Notes under the pieces: generated by a model
Database searches by the model: none
What the model was told of the DNA's origin: nothing
The model's input: only the letters and a program-made list of their open reading frames with translations
Assembly: GCF_000699445.3 (NCBI RefSeq)
Contig: NC_067195.1
Span: forward strand, 80,532,569-80,596,568
Length of the DNA stretch: 64,000 nt
Direction of reading: 5' to 3'
DNA from: Schistosoma haematobium
Lineage: Eukaryota > Platyhelminthes > Trematoda > Strigeidida > Schistosomatidae
Part shown: positions 1 through 11,098 of the stretch, in pieces
Layout of the letters: each line of letters opens with the position of its first letter
Position numbering within the stretch: the first letter of the stretch is position 1
Made by a program: the position numbers and the translations under genes

Positions 1-177
1 AAGAATTTACTAAGTGAAGATCATCACTGAATGAAAAAAAAAGCAATTCTTCAATGGATGAAATAGTCATTAGTATAGCGAAGACTGTAAAAATTAATAT
101 AAACATTACTACTAATTCTATCCTCATTAGTAATAATAGAAGAGAATTCAGCCAATTCGTCATGAGAATGATAAATT

Positions 178-345
178 GAGGAAGGCCAAAGAACACATTT
201 CGTCGTGAAATAGAGGCCGGTAATAAAAGGATGAATAGAAACTGAAAAGAACTGGATAGGATTGACCAGGACAGGGTTGAATGAAGAGTGTTGATCCGCG
301 ACCTATGCTCCTCCATGAGGAGTAACAGGCGTAAGTAAGTAAGTT
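178..345 (+). mobile_element. RTE LINE, 5'-truncated 3' end
   Basis: This is the last ~170 bp of the RTE-like LINE found throughout the window. It reads through the conserved 3' segment (GGCCAAAGAACACATTTCG, then GAGGAGTAACAGGCG) and ends in the GTAA-repeat tail typical of this family. It has no coding capacity. Strand follows from the tail. No TSD was recognised. Confidence 0.8.
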
Positions 346-385
346 GTTATGGATTCGACCAATAAACGTTTCATTTATTTTTAAT

Positions 386-690
386 AGTTGAATTCATGAG
401 TCGATTAAAGCTAGATCACCATGGAAAATCTGGAAGCACTGCATGGCCTTTCCTTAAACATTAACATCGTTGAATGCTGGCGGGCTTAGTGGTATAGAGG
501 CTAAGGAATCGCCCGCAAGACCGAAGGTCCTTGGCTCAAGTCCCGAGTGCGAGATCATGTATGCACACTGTTAAGGAGTCCTATACTAGGACAAAACGGT
601 TATCCAGTGTTTCCAGATTTTCCATAGTGATCTACCTTTAATCAACTTATAAATTCAACTAGTAAAAATTACTACAATATCCATAAATTC
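386..690 (+). mobile_element. SINE-A copy with inverted 5' part
   Basis: A tRNA-like head lies at ~485-560 (A-box-like AGTGGTATAGAGG, B-box-like GGCTCAAGTCC). A hammerhead-like body follows at ~563-625 (TTAAGGAGTCC, stem, AGGACAAAAC), then the shared 3' region. Bases 386-455 are an inverted copy of the 3' region (TTCATGAGTCGATTAAAGC). The core is decayed: the C and G of CTGANGA and the first G of GAAA are changed, so this copy should not cleave. SINE-A is my label. Confidence 0.7.
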
Positions 691-734
691 CTATTCTGAT
701 AAGTTTCATTTATTTATTCCTTGAATTTCTGTTT

Positions 735-1348
735 TTCTCCTCTCTCTCTCTCTCTCTCTCCCCTCTTAACTTTTGAGTTATTTTTTTTAAATGCCTGTCT
801 AGTTAGCAATTCGTAGATAGTCAGATATTTAAATTGTTAGATCAATAATTTCTCAAAATAATCCAATCGACATGATTTCCCAAGGTCATTCCATTCAAAT
901 ACTCAATCAACTCATCAAGTGAGTTTTAAGACCAATCCTACTCAAGTTATTTTAAATATAATTCACAATTATATAAATAAATATATATATATATATAAAT
1001 GGATCATAAATAAAGAATGAACGGATTATTACGGTGGAAATTCTGATCTTCATAAATGTAAATCATTTCGGTGTTTGTTTTTGTTATTCTAATTATTATT
1101 ATTATTATTATATTATACCCTTGAAATAAAAAAAAACGATACGTATGACGTAATCACTGTTTATTTTTTTGTTTTTTTCCCGTAGTTACTATGATCATAA
1201 ATAAATTGTTTTTCAAAAAAAAAACAACCTAAAAACAAGAATTATCAACGTTTCTTTTTTTTCCTCTTTTTCTTTTGCTCTTTTTTTCTTTTTTTTGTTG
1301 TTATTGCATTTACATCTAAATAAGAATGAAATTCTATAGAAAATCGTT
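735..1348. other. Upstream of the channel gene
   Basis: This holds a CT-repeat tract at ~739-761, an AT-rich stretch with a short TA repeat near 980-1000, an ATT run near 1093 and strongly T-rich DNA at 1158-1310 just before the ATG at 1349. It probably contains the promoter and 5' UTR of the channel gene, but no TATA box or initiator can be singled out. A 67-codon - strand frame here is only the complement of the T-rich tract. Confidence 0.4.
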
Positions 1349-1999
1349 ATGAATGCATCAATTAAACGTGAACATTTAAAACCATTATCACCATCTGCAT
1401 CATCATCAATTCGCACAGCAACTATTAATAATCATAATCCTAATCATTATAATATTGCTACACGTTTAAAAAGTCGTTTATGTTCAAATTCATGTTTAAA
1501 AATTGTTTATTTATCATGTGCTACATTAATATCAGCTAGTTTTATTATTGAATGTATATTATTACATTTAATTATTGTACCATATTTATCTGAATCAATA
1601 TTTGAAGAAGGTATGTGTAAATATAGTAGTTCACGTAGGGATGATACAAATAAACGTTGTGAAAATAAATGTTCTAAAGAACGTTCTACATTTCCATGTT
1701 TACAATTAAAAGTAATATTTACACCAATACATATTATACCATATAAAAAATCCAATCAGGAATTAATCAATAAACGTATAAATTACAAAAATCGTAATAA
1801 TAATAATAATGATAATATGGATCATATAGATAATTCATTTAGATCTATGATGGATTATACTAATACTATAAATGATCCTAATCTTATACATTCTGATACA
1901 TCTAATTATACTATATATTATGATTTTGAATCATCAGAATCACGTATAGTTTATTTATATGATTATTTTAGTACATTTACAGCATATAAAACAAGTCGA
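1349..1999 (+). CDS. BK-channel beta-subunit-like protein, exon 1
   Basis: Encodes residues 1-217. A Ser/Asn-rich cytoplasmic N-terminus (1-48) is followed by a hydrophobic segment (~50-80, TM1). A cysteine-bearing ectodomain then starts ES..C, with cysteines at 90, 104, 108 and 117 and the motif FPCLQL at 115-120. The C-x3-C pair and PCLQ resemble the KCNMB (CaKB) family, whose members have two TM helices around a disulfide-bonded loop and tune gating and Ca2+ sensitivity of Slo1 channels in the plasma membrane. The Asn-rich run (~150-156) is low-complexity. The exon ends at a consensus donor (GTAAGT from 2000) in phase 0. TipE, a related insect two-TM family, is the main alternative. The start is the first ATG after a T-rich leader. 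Confidence 0.75.
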
Positions 2000-2062
2000 G
2001 TAAGTTGATTGAATATTGATTGATTATTGAATGTTTACTGTATATGTAGACAGTATAGTTAT

Positions 2063-2063
<1 letters not shown>

Positions 2064-2110
<47 letters not shown>
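2064..2110. repeat. (TAA)n microsatellite
   Basis: About 15 nearly uninterrupted AAT/TAA units lie just inside the channel-gene intron. No LINE sequence was recognised next to it, unlike the TAA tracts near 32.9 and 53.4 kb. Confidence 0.9.
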
Positions 2111-2111
<1 letters not shown>

Positions 2112-2139
2112 GTAATAACTATCATTATTAGTATAGGGT

Positions 2140-2490
2140 TGTGAAAGTTATTGAGTTTTAATTGAGATCATAAACTGATCAATGTTAGATTATCATTAAA
2201 AATCTGGAAGTTCAATCGAATCAGTTGTGAATTGGTTACTTCTTGTACATAGTGAAGGATGAACGAACAATATTGTAGATTGGTTGAAGTTAAATGTTAA
2301 CAGTGTTGGATTCTGGCTTACCGGCACTAGAAGTTAAGTATTTTTGCAAGATCCAATGTCCTTGGTTAGAATTCTATGTTCGGGATTATGAATGAGCATT
2401 GTTAAGAAGTCCCATACTAAGATGAAATGGTGGTTCAGTGTTTACAGATTTTCAATAGTGATCTAATATTGATCAGTTTATAATCTCGAT
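2140..2490 (+). mobile_element. SINE-A, full architecture, diverged
   Basis: The 5' end (GAGATCATAAACTGATCAA) is an inverted copy of the 3' end (TTGATCAGTTTATAATCTC). Between them lie a decayed tRNA-like head (~2310-2385) and a hammerhead-like body (TTAAGAAGTCC ... AAGATGAAAT). Many substitutions mark an old copy. Direction follows head to body. Confidence 0.65.
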
Positions 2491-2811
2491 TATTATTTTT
2501 ATTATTATTTCCATTATATGAATTTATTATTCGTTATAATTTACAGGCTACTATGATAAGAGATTACAATCTGAAGTTAGAGGTCAACTCAAATTGAATT
2601 TTACTTAAAACTTTCAGTTATTTAACTAAGATCATTTCGACGTCAGGAAAGTATTTGTCATAAGTGTTTTAGTCAAGATTGAACATTGAAGATGAAACTA
2701 TATAAAAAAACAGCCTTCACTACTGCTACAACTTATCCATTATTTGATATTTTTAAATTCATTGAGAACAGTTAATGCTGTAAAGAAAAACCAATAAAAA
2801 ATATCAGTATG

Positions 2812-3097
2812 GGGGTTGTGGAGATTATTAGGTTTTTGATTGATATCATGAACCAATTGATGTCTAACATCAACCAATCCACGAAATTGCGCTAACACCA
2901 CTGGACGCCGGCTCAATTGTCCAATAGGTTAAGCGTTCGCGCGCGAGACTCAAGGCCCTGGGTTTGAATCCCGCGATCGGGATCGTGGATGCGCACTGCT
3001 AAGGAATCCCACAATAGGAAGGAACAGTTGTCCAATGCTACCAGGTTTTCAGCGGTGGTCTAACATCAATCGGTTTATGATCCCAATCAAATAATAA
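2812..3097 (+). mobile_element. SINE-A, full architecture
   Basis: It begins with the inverted 3' terminus (TATCAGTATGGGGGTTGTGG). The tRNA-like head has a good B-box (GGGTTTGAATCC at ~2953-2964) and A-box region (GTTAAGCG). The body (CTAAGGAATCCC ... GGAAGGAAC) corresponds to the hammerhead, with the core G of CTGA mutated to A. It ends ATGATCCCAATC, the inverse of the 5' end. Confidence 0.75.
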
Positions 3098-3116
3098 TAA
3101 TAATTGAATATAATAA

Positions 3117-3275
3117 GTTTCACAATATTTGGTCGCCGAGTTAATGTGAGATATTAAAGAGGAAGAATGTTGTATTTGTAAATTCTCAGCGAATGAATTT
3201 GAAGTAAATTCAACGTTTCGCCTGGCAATCTAGTCCAAGCTGAGATTTTACAAATACATTCTTCCTCTTTAACCC
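3117..3275 (+). repeat. Fold-back element, collapsed copy (family FB)
   Basis: The left arm (TTAAAGAGGAAGAATG ... CAGCGAATG) is followed by part of the right arm in inverse (GCTGAGATTTTACAAATAC to TTCCTCTTTAA), so 3154-3190 pairs with ~3239-3273. The same family occurs at 5860-6018 and 7485-7625. The - strand carries GCCAGGCGAAACGTTGAA, a hammerhead-like GAAAC-GTT segment. Confidence 0.6.
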
Positions 3276-3600
3276 TATGAAATGTTTGTTTTCTTTTAAA
3301 AGTTATATTATGTAAGATAATGATCTTTTTTTAAGTGTATAATCAAACTTCAATATTTAGTATCTTAAAACAGTTTTCCATTTATTCATCAATTCACCAA
3401 TGTAACGTATAAGAACATAATTTTTAATATGAATTTTATTTTAGTTGTCTAAAGATATGTACATGTCTGATGTGAACTCATCACTATAGTGCATTATAAC
3501 TAGTCAGATGAAAAAAACCCACCAAAAAACAAATAAAGTGTGAGTTATAGCTTAGAGTGGTATCTTAAGTGAAAGTGATGTTCTTATTTGCAGAACATAC

Positions 3601-3956
3601 TGATAAGTCTTGTCGATCGAACGCTATATTCGTTTTCCTAAGCTATTCTGGTAACCCGCAGACTAGAACTACACAGCGACTTGAACACCAGAGAGAAGAC
3701 GCAAATATGAGAGAAAATACTTTATCCCAAGGTTCATTCTTGTACAGAAAAACATGGGTATTTATAGATGTTAACGTTTGTTAAATCAACATCATAATTC
3801 AGCCAATCCGTTAGCGATATATTATGCTACTGACCAATAGTAGCACGCCACGTTGGAATTCTAGAATGCTCCATCGTGTTGTGACTGGCTAGGACTCTTT
3901 GGCTCCTTTTAGGCTTCTGGAGGCTCCGTTACAGTTCTCCGAAAGCCGACTCAACA
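3601..3956 (-). mobile_element. Solo LTR, family LTR-1
   Basis: On the - strand it begins TGTTGAGTCGGC and ends GACAAGACTTATCA, the TG...CA ends of an LTR. It is flanked by a perfect 5-bp duplication CATAC (3596-3600 and 3957-3961). A second copy with its own TSD lies at 55679-56033. No internal retrotransposon sequence adjoins it, so it is a solo LTR left by recombination between the two LTRs. The 71-codon frame here is incidental. Confidence 0.9.
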
Positions 3957-3961
3957 CATAC

Positions 3962-5842
3962 TCACTAAATGAACTAAAAAAATGCCACATTAATCATTGA
4001 GAACCAGATGCTCTATAAATTTTCAGATACATATCTTATTCCATCATGTGTATAAATAATTTACTATCTAAGTAGGTCATGTTGTTCATCAACTGTAAAA
4101 CTATATTGTAAACGTATAAAGTATCATCATTTACTTAACAGTCAGATGTTTGGAATATTTATTCAGATATTCTTAATTATCAAAAATTCACTCATCATAT
4201 GTTATTTAACTCAGAGAGTCACATCATATAATCTGGTACGTAATGTAGATTGGTTCAAGTTGCCATACCTCATTAGCACACCAAGATGAAATTATTAGTT
4301 CAAATCTCAGAATAGTAAAGGTAGTAACATTTTTAGCAGTAATATGAAAAATTAGGCATTTGAGATACAGTCTAATGACTATAATATAAGTATTGTATCA
4401 CTCCAAGACTGGGATGTTCTATATGAGTTTTGGATGAGCGCTAGGCCAAACACAAGTTTCCTTGAATTTTAACAACTCATTCCACCAATCAGTTACATTA
4501 AATCAGAGTGAAATTCAGCACGATTTAAGTTGTCACACCTTAAATCACTATGATATATAATAAAATGAATAAGATGAGAGACGTAAAAGTGGAAATAATA
4601 TCAAACATAATGAGAAGCTATGGTCAAACACTTAGTGTGATCAACTTCAATTCATATCACTCAATTTCTCATTTCTATTGATCACATTTATATCGATTAT
4701 CTTAACCTAGATTCATTCAAATATTGATGAAGCTCAAAACAACAGTTAATGACTATATGAATCGATGTCACATCATAATTCTTGGTGTAAACTATTATCT
4801 AGATGAACTATTTTCTATAAATTACTTAATTAATTTTCTTCCTTCTTAAACATTTATACTTTTCTTGTTATTATCAAATATCATCGGAATAGACTGTTCG
4901 ATTAGCACGTATAGAGCTTTTGATTGACCTTAGCTGTTGTCCCTTACATAACCGAATAAGATGATTTTTGAAAATTTCATAATGGACTTGACTAATTACG
5001 AACTCACCCCAACTAACTTCATATTTTCGGTTCTATTGATTGGTTAGTTTGTAAAATAGGTCAAATACCTTAATTATTACAGATTGTTACATAACCTATA
5101 TTGTCTTTCAATTCTCTTCATTTCCTATCAAGAATATACAATTTTATTCCATTATTTCTAAAGAAAGATTATCATCTATTCATATTAGTTTCAAATAATC
5201 AATACTATTTTTAGGTTAATATAGTCGGGAGAGAGAGAGAGAGAGAGTGACATAGCAACATTCTCCTGTCCTATACTTAAGAATTTTTTTAATATTGAAA
5301 CTCTAAAGATCCCATTATTCATTGAAATGAACACTAATTAATCCAAGTATTCTGTATATAATTATAATTGAATTTAGATTATTATACGAAAACATTAAAT
5401 TCAATGTTCAATGAAAACAAAACAAAACAAAATCCATATTGACATAATTAAGATTTGACCTTGAATGAAAACAAATTTGTGACCTTCCTTTTTGTTTCTT
5501 TTTCTTCAAAAGAACTTCACTTAATTCCGAATTAAATCCATTTGATTTTGTTGATTTAAGTTAAGCTTTTCCTGATAGTATCAAGTCATGAAATTATTAA
5601 CTAATTGAATATAATAAACCTAACAATATTCTTCTTTATTGAAATTAAAACTAAACACACATACAAGTAAACAGTTTTATTTTCAATTACATTCTTATCC
5701 GTGATAATAGAGCAGATTTGTAGTTTAGGCTGGATGATTTCAATGGAACTTTGTTCTCTCAGCTGGATGATTCTTATCCTTTCATTATATACCATTACTT
5801 ATAAGCATATATAAGAAGTTTTGTCTAAATTTGATTGAATAG
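3962..5842. other. AT-rich intronic DNA without recognised element
   Basis: Nothing coding is seen. A GA-repeat tract lies at ~5227-5248. Segments near 4240-4330 and 4500-4560 look like very old repeat relics but could not be assigned. Confidence 0.5.
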
Positions 5843-6162
5843 TTTCACAATATTTGGGCGCCGAGTTAATGTAAAACATTATAGACGAAGAATGTATTTA
5901 TAAAATCTCAGCGAATGAATTTTGAAGTAAACTCAACGTTTCGCCTGGCAATTCGGTTCAAGCCTTTTCAAGGAAATGTAATCAAACATCAAAATTATCG
6001 AATATAAGTAGGTACATGTGTTGTGAGTTCATGCCGGCTTTTTAACACTGATTTATCCACCAATCAAAATACGACTTATACAATCTTAGCATTGTGCCAA
6101 ACCAATGACGTCCGACCGGTATCAACAGCCTAGCGTATTTATTGATCCTATGTCCGCCTAGC

Positions 6163-6782
6163 GTAGAGCCCATCACATACCTAGGAAGCATCGTCGATGG
6201 ACAAGGAGGTTCAGATACAGACGTAAAGGCGAGGATTGGCAAAACAAGGGTCGCACTCCTACAATTGAAGAACATATGGAACTCAAAACAACTTTCAACC
6301 AATATCAAAGTGAGAATCTTCAGTACCAACGTCAAGGCAGTTCTACTGTATGGAGCTGAAACGTTGAGAACTACTACAACCATCAACAAAAAGGTGAAAG
6401 TATTTATAAATAGCTGTCTTCGCAAGATATTCAACATCCATTGACTGGATACCATCAGCAACAGCCTTCTCTGAGAGAGAACAAACCAGCTTCCAGCTGA
6501 AGAAGAAATTAGGAAAAGACGATGGAAATGGATAGGACATACATTACGCAAATCATCAAACTGCATCGCGAGACAAGCCCTAACTTGGAATCCTGAAGGG
6601 AAGCGGAAGAGTGGAAGGCCAAAAAACACATTACGTCGGGAAGTAGAAGCAGATATGAAAAGGATGAATAACAACTGGAAGGAGCTGTAAAGGATTGCCC
6701 AGGACAGTGTTGAATGGAGACTGCTAGTGAGCGGCCTATGTTCCTTCACGAGGAGTAACAGGCGTAAGTAAGTAAGTAAGTA
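6163..6782 (+). mobile_element. RTE LINE, 5'-truncated, with 13-bp TSD
   Basis: Flanked by the perfect duplication ATGTCCGCCTAGC (6150-6162 and 6783-6795). It encodes the C-terminal end of the reverse transcriptase ORF ([31 protein letters not shown]), stopped by TGA in the middle, and ends in the GTAA tail. From ~6220 on it looks identical to 13801-14355, including the shared stops. Confidence 0.95.
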
Positions 6783-7027
6783 ATGTCCGCCTAGCCCGTC
6801 CACTTGAGTCTAGAACACCAACACCAGCTTCCAACATGCGAATCCAATCGAATCATTTATTTCAGACATACTGGGTTTATATATCAATCAAACAGATCGC
6901 AACTCACCATAAAATATGAAATAACATTTGTACACAATAAAGCCAAAAAGTGGCTGTGAGAGTGGGAAGCAGTAGTCGATAAACTGAACGTAGCTTAAGA
7001 ACAGTAAATCGTACAATAATAAATTAT

Positions 7028-7147
7028 CATTTCAATGGTTAAGATCATTAGTCAGTTGGAAAACCTTTTCCGTGGTGATCTAGCTTCAACTGACTAATGA
7101 TCTTAACCATTGAAATTACTACAATCTCCACAAAACCCGTCTGATAT
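7028..7147 (+). mobile_element. SINE-A palindromic insertion with 11-bp TSD
   Basis: Flanked by TAATAAATTAT (7017-7027 and 7148-7158). The insert is an inverted repeat of the SINE-A 3' region: AATGGTTAAGATCATTAGTC on the left, GACTAATGATCTTAACCATT on the right, then the usual 3' terminus ending TCTGATAT. There is no tRNA head and no hammerhead core. Confidence 0.9.
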
Positions 7148-8261
7148 TAATAAATTATAAGTCAAAATAAAGCTTATAGCAAGGGGAATATAGTTATACA
7201 TAATCTATTTGCCGAATATTTATACCGTGAGAATATATAAATAATAATAGCCCATTAATAAGTCTCAGACGTTACTCGTGATTTAATCTTCATTGGGATA
7301 TAACAAAATGGTTCTCTGGTTTACTGTATACTGAATAAGTCACTTACGTATACACACAATCTGTTATCTTAACACGTTTCGTTTTACACCACATGTCTCT
7401 TACATACTAATGGAAATACCTAACTTAAAGATTGTTAACGTTGATTGGATGACTTATTCAGTATACAGTAAACCGGAGAACCATGTATCTATTTATATTC
7501 GATAATTTTGTTGGTTGATTATATTTTCCTTGAAAAAGCTTGAACCAGATTACCAGGCAAAACGTTGAATTTGCTTCAAATTCATTCGCTGAGATTTTAC
7601 AAATACAACATTCTTCCTCTTTAATATACAACAAATGTATAACATTAATCAACGAGTAAGAAAAGTAAATTAAATTTAAAATGACTGACAATAGTAGAAG
7701 TGATAAGAATAATAACATCTAGAATAAATAATTCAATATACAAAGTAGGTCAACACTTGGAATAATCGTCATTATAAATCATATAATAAGAGGTGTATGA
7801 ATAATCCTATAAGGTTTATGAATGTAATGAAGAAATGAGTAGAGAGAAATAAATAAGTGAAAGGAACTGGGGAATTGGTAAGATTGCCTATTAATTCTTA
7901 TCAGCTCAATGAACGGATGATGATTTTATAAATTCCTTCTGAACACGGACTAAGATTGTTGATTCAAATGCTTGAACCTACTAGTATTCGTATGACATAA
8001 GACTAAAACTTTTTGTGAAATCGTGAAGATTTACAGTTCCACACTAGGAAATGTTTAGTTTCGTCTATCTTATGACTACTGTCAACCTTGTTTGATAAAA
8101 CAGAGTTACCAACTCACTTTATTTTACGCTTTTCAAAACAAGTAGGGTGGTATTCACAATCGCCTTGACAACAATGAAACTAATATTAATACTATGAGCT
8201 TTTACTATGGAATTTCATTCCTTAAAATTAAATATCGAAATGTATGATATTTTCAGAATTA

Positions 8262-8345
8262 AAATCATGAGTCGATTTAGGCTAGACCCTCATTGGAAAC
8301 CCGGAAGCACTGAACGGCTGTCTCGTCTTAATATGGGAATGATAT
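8262..8345 (-). mobile_element. SINE-A fragment
   Basis: The - strand matches the 3' half of SINE-A: the body (ATATTAAGACGAGAC) and the tail to TCATGATTTTAATTCTG. It is truncated before the tRNA-like head. Confidence 0.6.
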
Positions 8346-8579
8346 AACGGATATTTAAAATACTTTTTCACTCTCACTCGTATAATACAGTAATATAATA
8401 ATGAGACTAATCACGTTATATCAGAACCAGGATTCACAACCCAAAATAGAGAACCAGATTAACACTAGATAATACTGTATTCAAAACAGTTACAAGAGGT
8501 TACACTCAGTGAGTACGGGGTAGAAACTAATGACAGTTAGGGAGATCATATATTTAATATTTCTTAGGCTGTGGCTGAT

Positions 8580-9331
8580 GGACTCGTTTGAGGTAAAGAC
8601 CGGCGTCAGGCAAGGTTGCTTACTCTCACCCTTTCGCCTGGTGATCGACTGGGTCATGAAGACGTCAACATCTGAGGGGAGGAATGGGATACAAAGGACA
8701 GGTAGGATGCAGGTGGAATATCTAGACTGCGCAGATGATCTGGTTCTTCTATCGCACACGCAACAACAAATGCAGGAGGAGACGACGATCGGCAAAGCAA
8801 GAGCATCATATTTACAACTGAAGAACATCTGGAACTCAAAATAACTATCTGACAAACAACATCAAGGTCAGGATTTTCAATACAAATGTCAAAACAGTTC
8901 TACTGTATGGGGTAGAAACCTAGAGAACTACGAAAGCCATCATCCAGAAGATACAGGTGTTTATTAACAGTTGTCTACACAAAATACTTCAGATCCGTTG
9001 GCCGGACACTATTAGCAACAACCTACTGTGGGAGAGAACAAGGTATATCCCAGCGGAGGGAGAAATCAGGAAGAAGCGCTGGAAGTGGATAGGACACACA
9101 TTGAGGAAAGCACTCAACTGCGTCACAAGACAAGCCCTCATATGGAATCCTCAAGGCCAAGGGAGAAGAGGAAGACCGAAGAACACATAATGCCGGGAAA
9201 TGGAAATAGACATGAGAAAAATGAACAAGAATTGGATGGAATTAGAAAAGAAGGTCCAGGAGAGAGTGGGTTGGAGAATGTTGTTTGGCGGCCTGTGCTC
9301 CAGTAAGAGTAACAGCATAAGTAAGTAATTA
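8580..9331 (+). mobile_element. RTE LINE, 5'-truncated, with 14-bp TSD
   Basis: Flanked by AGGCTGTGGCTGAT (8566-8579 and 9332-9345). It starts inside the reverse transcriptase (DSFEVKTGVRQGCLLSPF), has a deletion of ~190 bp near 8783 and an in-frame TAA at ~8842, and ends in a short GTAA tail. 8796-9280 appears identical to the copy at 15.3-16.4 kb, while both flanks diverge. Confidence 0.95.
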
Positions 9332-9389
9332 AGGCTGTGGCTGATTGTTCACGCCCAACTATCAATCATATTTTACTTCCACAACCATA

Positions 9390-9546
9390 CGTCAGGGACT
9401 CAGCAGTGCGCATCCATGACTTGAAGCCCAGAAACTTCAGTCTCTCATACGAACACTTAACCTCTAGTTCACTGAGCCGCCGTCCAACGTTGTTAATGTC
9501 TAACTTTAATCAATCCATAATCCTGCGCAACCCTTCATCAATTGTC
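9390..9546 (-). mobile_element. SINE-A fragment
   Basis: The - strand reads through the tRNA-like head into the start of the hammerhead body (complement of GACTCAGCAGTGCGCATCC). The body is truncated just after the first core bases. The head is diverged (complement of CGAACACTTAACCTCTAG). Confidence 0.6.
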
Positions 9547-9549
9547 TGA

Positions 9550-10518
9550 GGTGAATATCTTTTTCACACCCAACATGGATTGAACTCCATCGGTCATATA
9601 GGGAGTTTGTGTAGACTATAGAATTTCCGTTGTCTTACCTCAACCATCAAGAAGCACTGTACGTTTGTTTTATTTTTTTTTAATGTATGATTTCAAATTG
9701 CCATTACTCTTGCACGTTAGGGAAAACCATAACAAATGCTGAAATGATTAGTAAAATAGAGTAACGTAGAGTAGTTTGTCGATTATTATCATTTGTAGTA
9801 CTGATTACTAGTCATACACTGTTAGTAATGAATGATATATTACCGACTAAATAGATATGGTACATTTTGCATTACTTATGTCTAACGGAGGTGAGAAAAT
9901 CCTAAGGTGTGTATTCGAAAAAGATTTTGACTAAATTACTGGGTGATAGCAGTACAATTATCTTCTCTTAAGTTTCAACTATATTAGAAATACCGCCATC
10001 TATGAAGTTTGAACAAGTAACCCTTATGACTTTAATATACAATTCAGCATGTATACTCCAAACAACATTTTCTCCTAGCATTCAGTAAGTAACCTAGACG
10101 AATATGCATTGATGAATACTATCGCATTATAACGCACTATAATAAGATAAAACTTTTGAAATGAATAATACAGTAGTAGAAATAAGATTTTTATTGAAGG
10201 TAATGAAAAAGACTTGTTATAAAAAATATTTCAAGAGAGATGAGTTTGCGGAATAAAAAGTACGAAACGAACTTGGGATTCAAGTGAAAACAAAGAGCGG
10301 ATGAATCTGCTTCATCATTATTGATTAACATAACTCCCCCTAACTTTTCTAGAGGTCCCTTATAGTTAACTTATCATAATTGCATTTTCCGCTAATAACG
10401 GATCTTTAAAACAGCGTACGATTTATGAGAACTCGTCCAACGTGTAAGGGTCTCAATCATGGAGTTATTACTATTGTTACAAACGACATCCCCCTCATAC
10501 TTTTCATAACGAAATGTA
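9550..10518. other. Intronic DNA, nothing recognised
   Basis: AT-rich sequence without long open frames, tandem repeats or matches to the repeat families described here. Confidence 0.4.
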
Positions 10519-10862
10519 TATTTCCAAGGAAATGAACAAGTGATCAATGTTAGATCATTATGAATATCCTGGAAGAACTGGATGGCCGTTTCGTTCTAGT
10601 ATAAGAGATGATTGAGCGACATCGTGGGTTGGTTAAAGTTAGACATTAACACCATTGGATCCCGTGTTAGTGGTCCAGAGGTCAAGCGTTTGCACGAAAC
10701 CGAAGGTCCTGGGTTCGAGTCCTACGTGCGGGATCGTGGATGCCTACTGCTAAGGAGTCCCATACTGGGACGAAACGGTCTTCAAATGCTTACAGGTCCT
10801 CAATGGTGGTCTAACACTGATCGGTTCATGATTTCAATCTCCACAACTCCAATCAGAAAATG
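10519..10862 (+). mobile_element. SINE-A, full architecture, well preserved
   Basis: The 5' arm (TGATCAATGTTAGATCATTA, then CCTGG ... GGCCGTTTCGTTCTAGTATA) is an inverted copy of the hammerhead and 3' part. The tRNA-like head has A-box-like GTGGTCCAGAGG and a consensus B-box GGGTTCGAGTCC. The body is CTAAGGA, GTCC...GGGAC, GAAAC. The only change from the CTGANGA/GAAA core is G5 to A. The tail is TCGGTTCATGATTTCAATC. The 93-codon frame across it is incidental. Confidence 0.8.
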
Positions 10863-11098
10863 TATGATTAACAATACTTTTTATCATTTTTAATGGGATG
10901 ATCACATGTAAATGTATCAATCCATTGAGCTGAAACCAATTGCTCAAACAGTATACACAAGGATGTTTCTACGTTGATATATCTCATTATTTCATTCTTC
11001 CTACTTGCCTACTAACAAAATATTTAGTAGCACAAAGTGATGAAAACAATTTGTTCAGGTCAAATTATTCCTGTCCTGCAACTGTGTACCATTTATTT

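Larger units (their letters stand above)
6019..7305 (-). mobile_element. Solo LTR, family LTR-2, interrupted twice
   Basis: On the - strand it starts TGTTATATCCCAATG at 7305 and ends with ACA at 6019. The flanks ACATG (6014-6018) and AAATG (7306-7310) are a 4/5 TSD. Removing the RTE insertion (6163-6782 plus one TSD) and the SINE-A insertion (7028-7147 plus one TSD) leaves ~523 bp that aligns with the LTR-2 copy at 19094-19569. Shared landmarks include GTGGCTGTGAG and AATAAAGCTTATA. Confidence 0.75.
5860..7640. mobile_element. Fold-back element FB, split by nested insertions
   Basis: The left arm (5860-6018, resuming at 7306-7342) and right arm (7450-7625) are inverted copies: CGAATATAAGTAGGTACATG at 5999-6018 matches the complement of 7481-7500, and 7308-7342 pairs with 7450-7484 over 35 bp with one mismatch. 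Everything between 6019 and 7305 is a later insertion. The minus sense of the left arm contains CCAGGCGAAACGTTGAG, a hammerhead-like element. It is probably related to the Penelope-type fold-backs at 30.6 and 42.5 kb. Confidence 0.7.

Noticed and set aside
485..560. tRNA gene
   Set aside because: Only A- and B-box-like elements are present; no cloverleaf acceptor stem, and the same head recurs in all SINE-A copies.
2064..2110. CRISPR-like or other direct-repeat array
   Set aside because: All tandem arrays in the window are 2-4 bp microsatellites; no spaced direct repeats were seen.
6042..6803. 253-codon - strand frame over the RTE fragment (also 13542-14327, 261 codons)
   Set aside because: Antisense shadow of the RTE RT region; the + strand frame carries the recognisable RT motifs.
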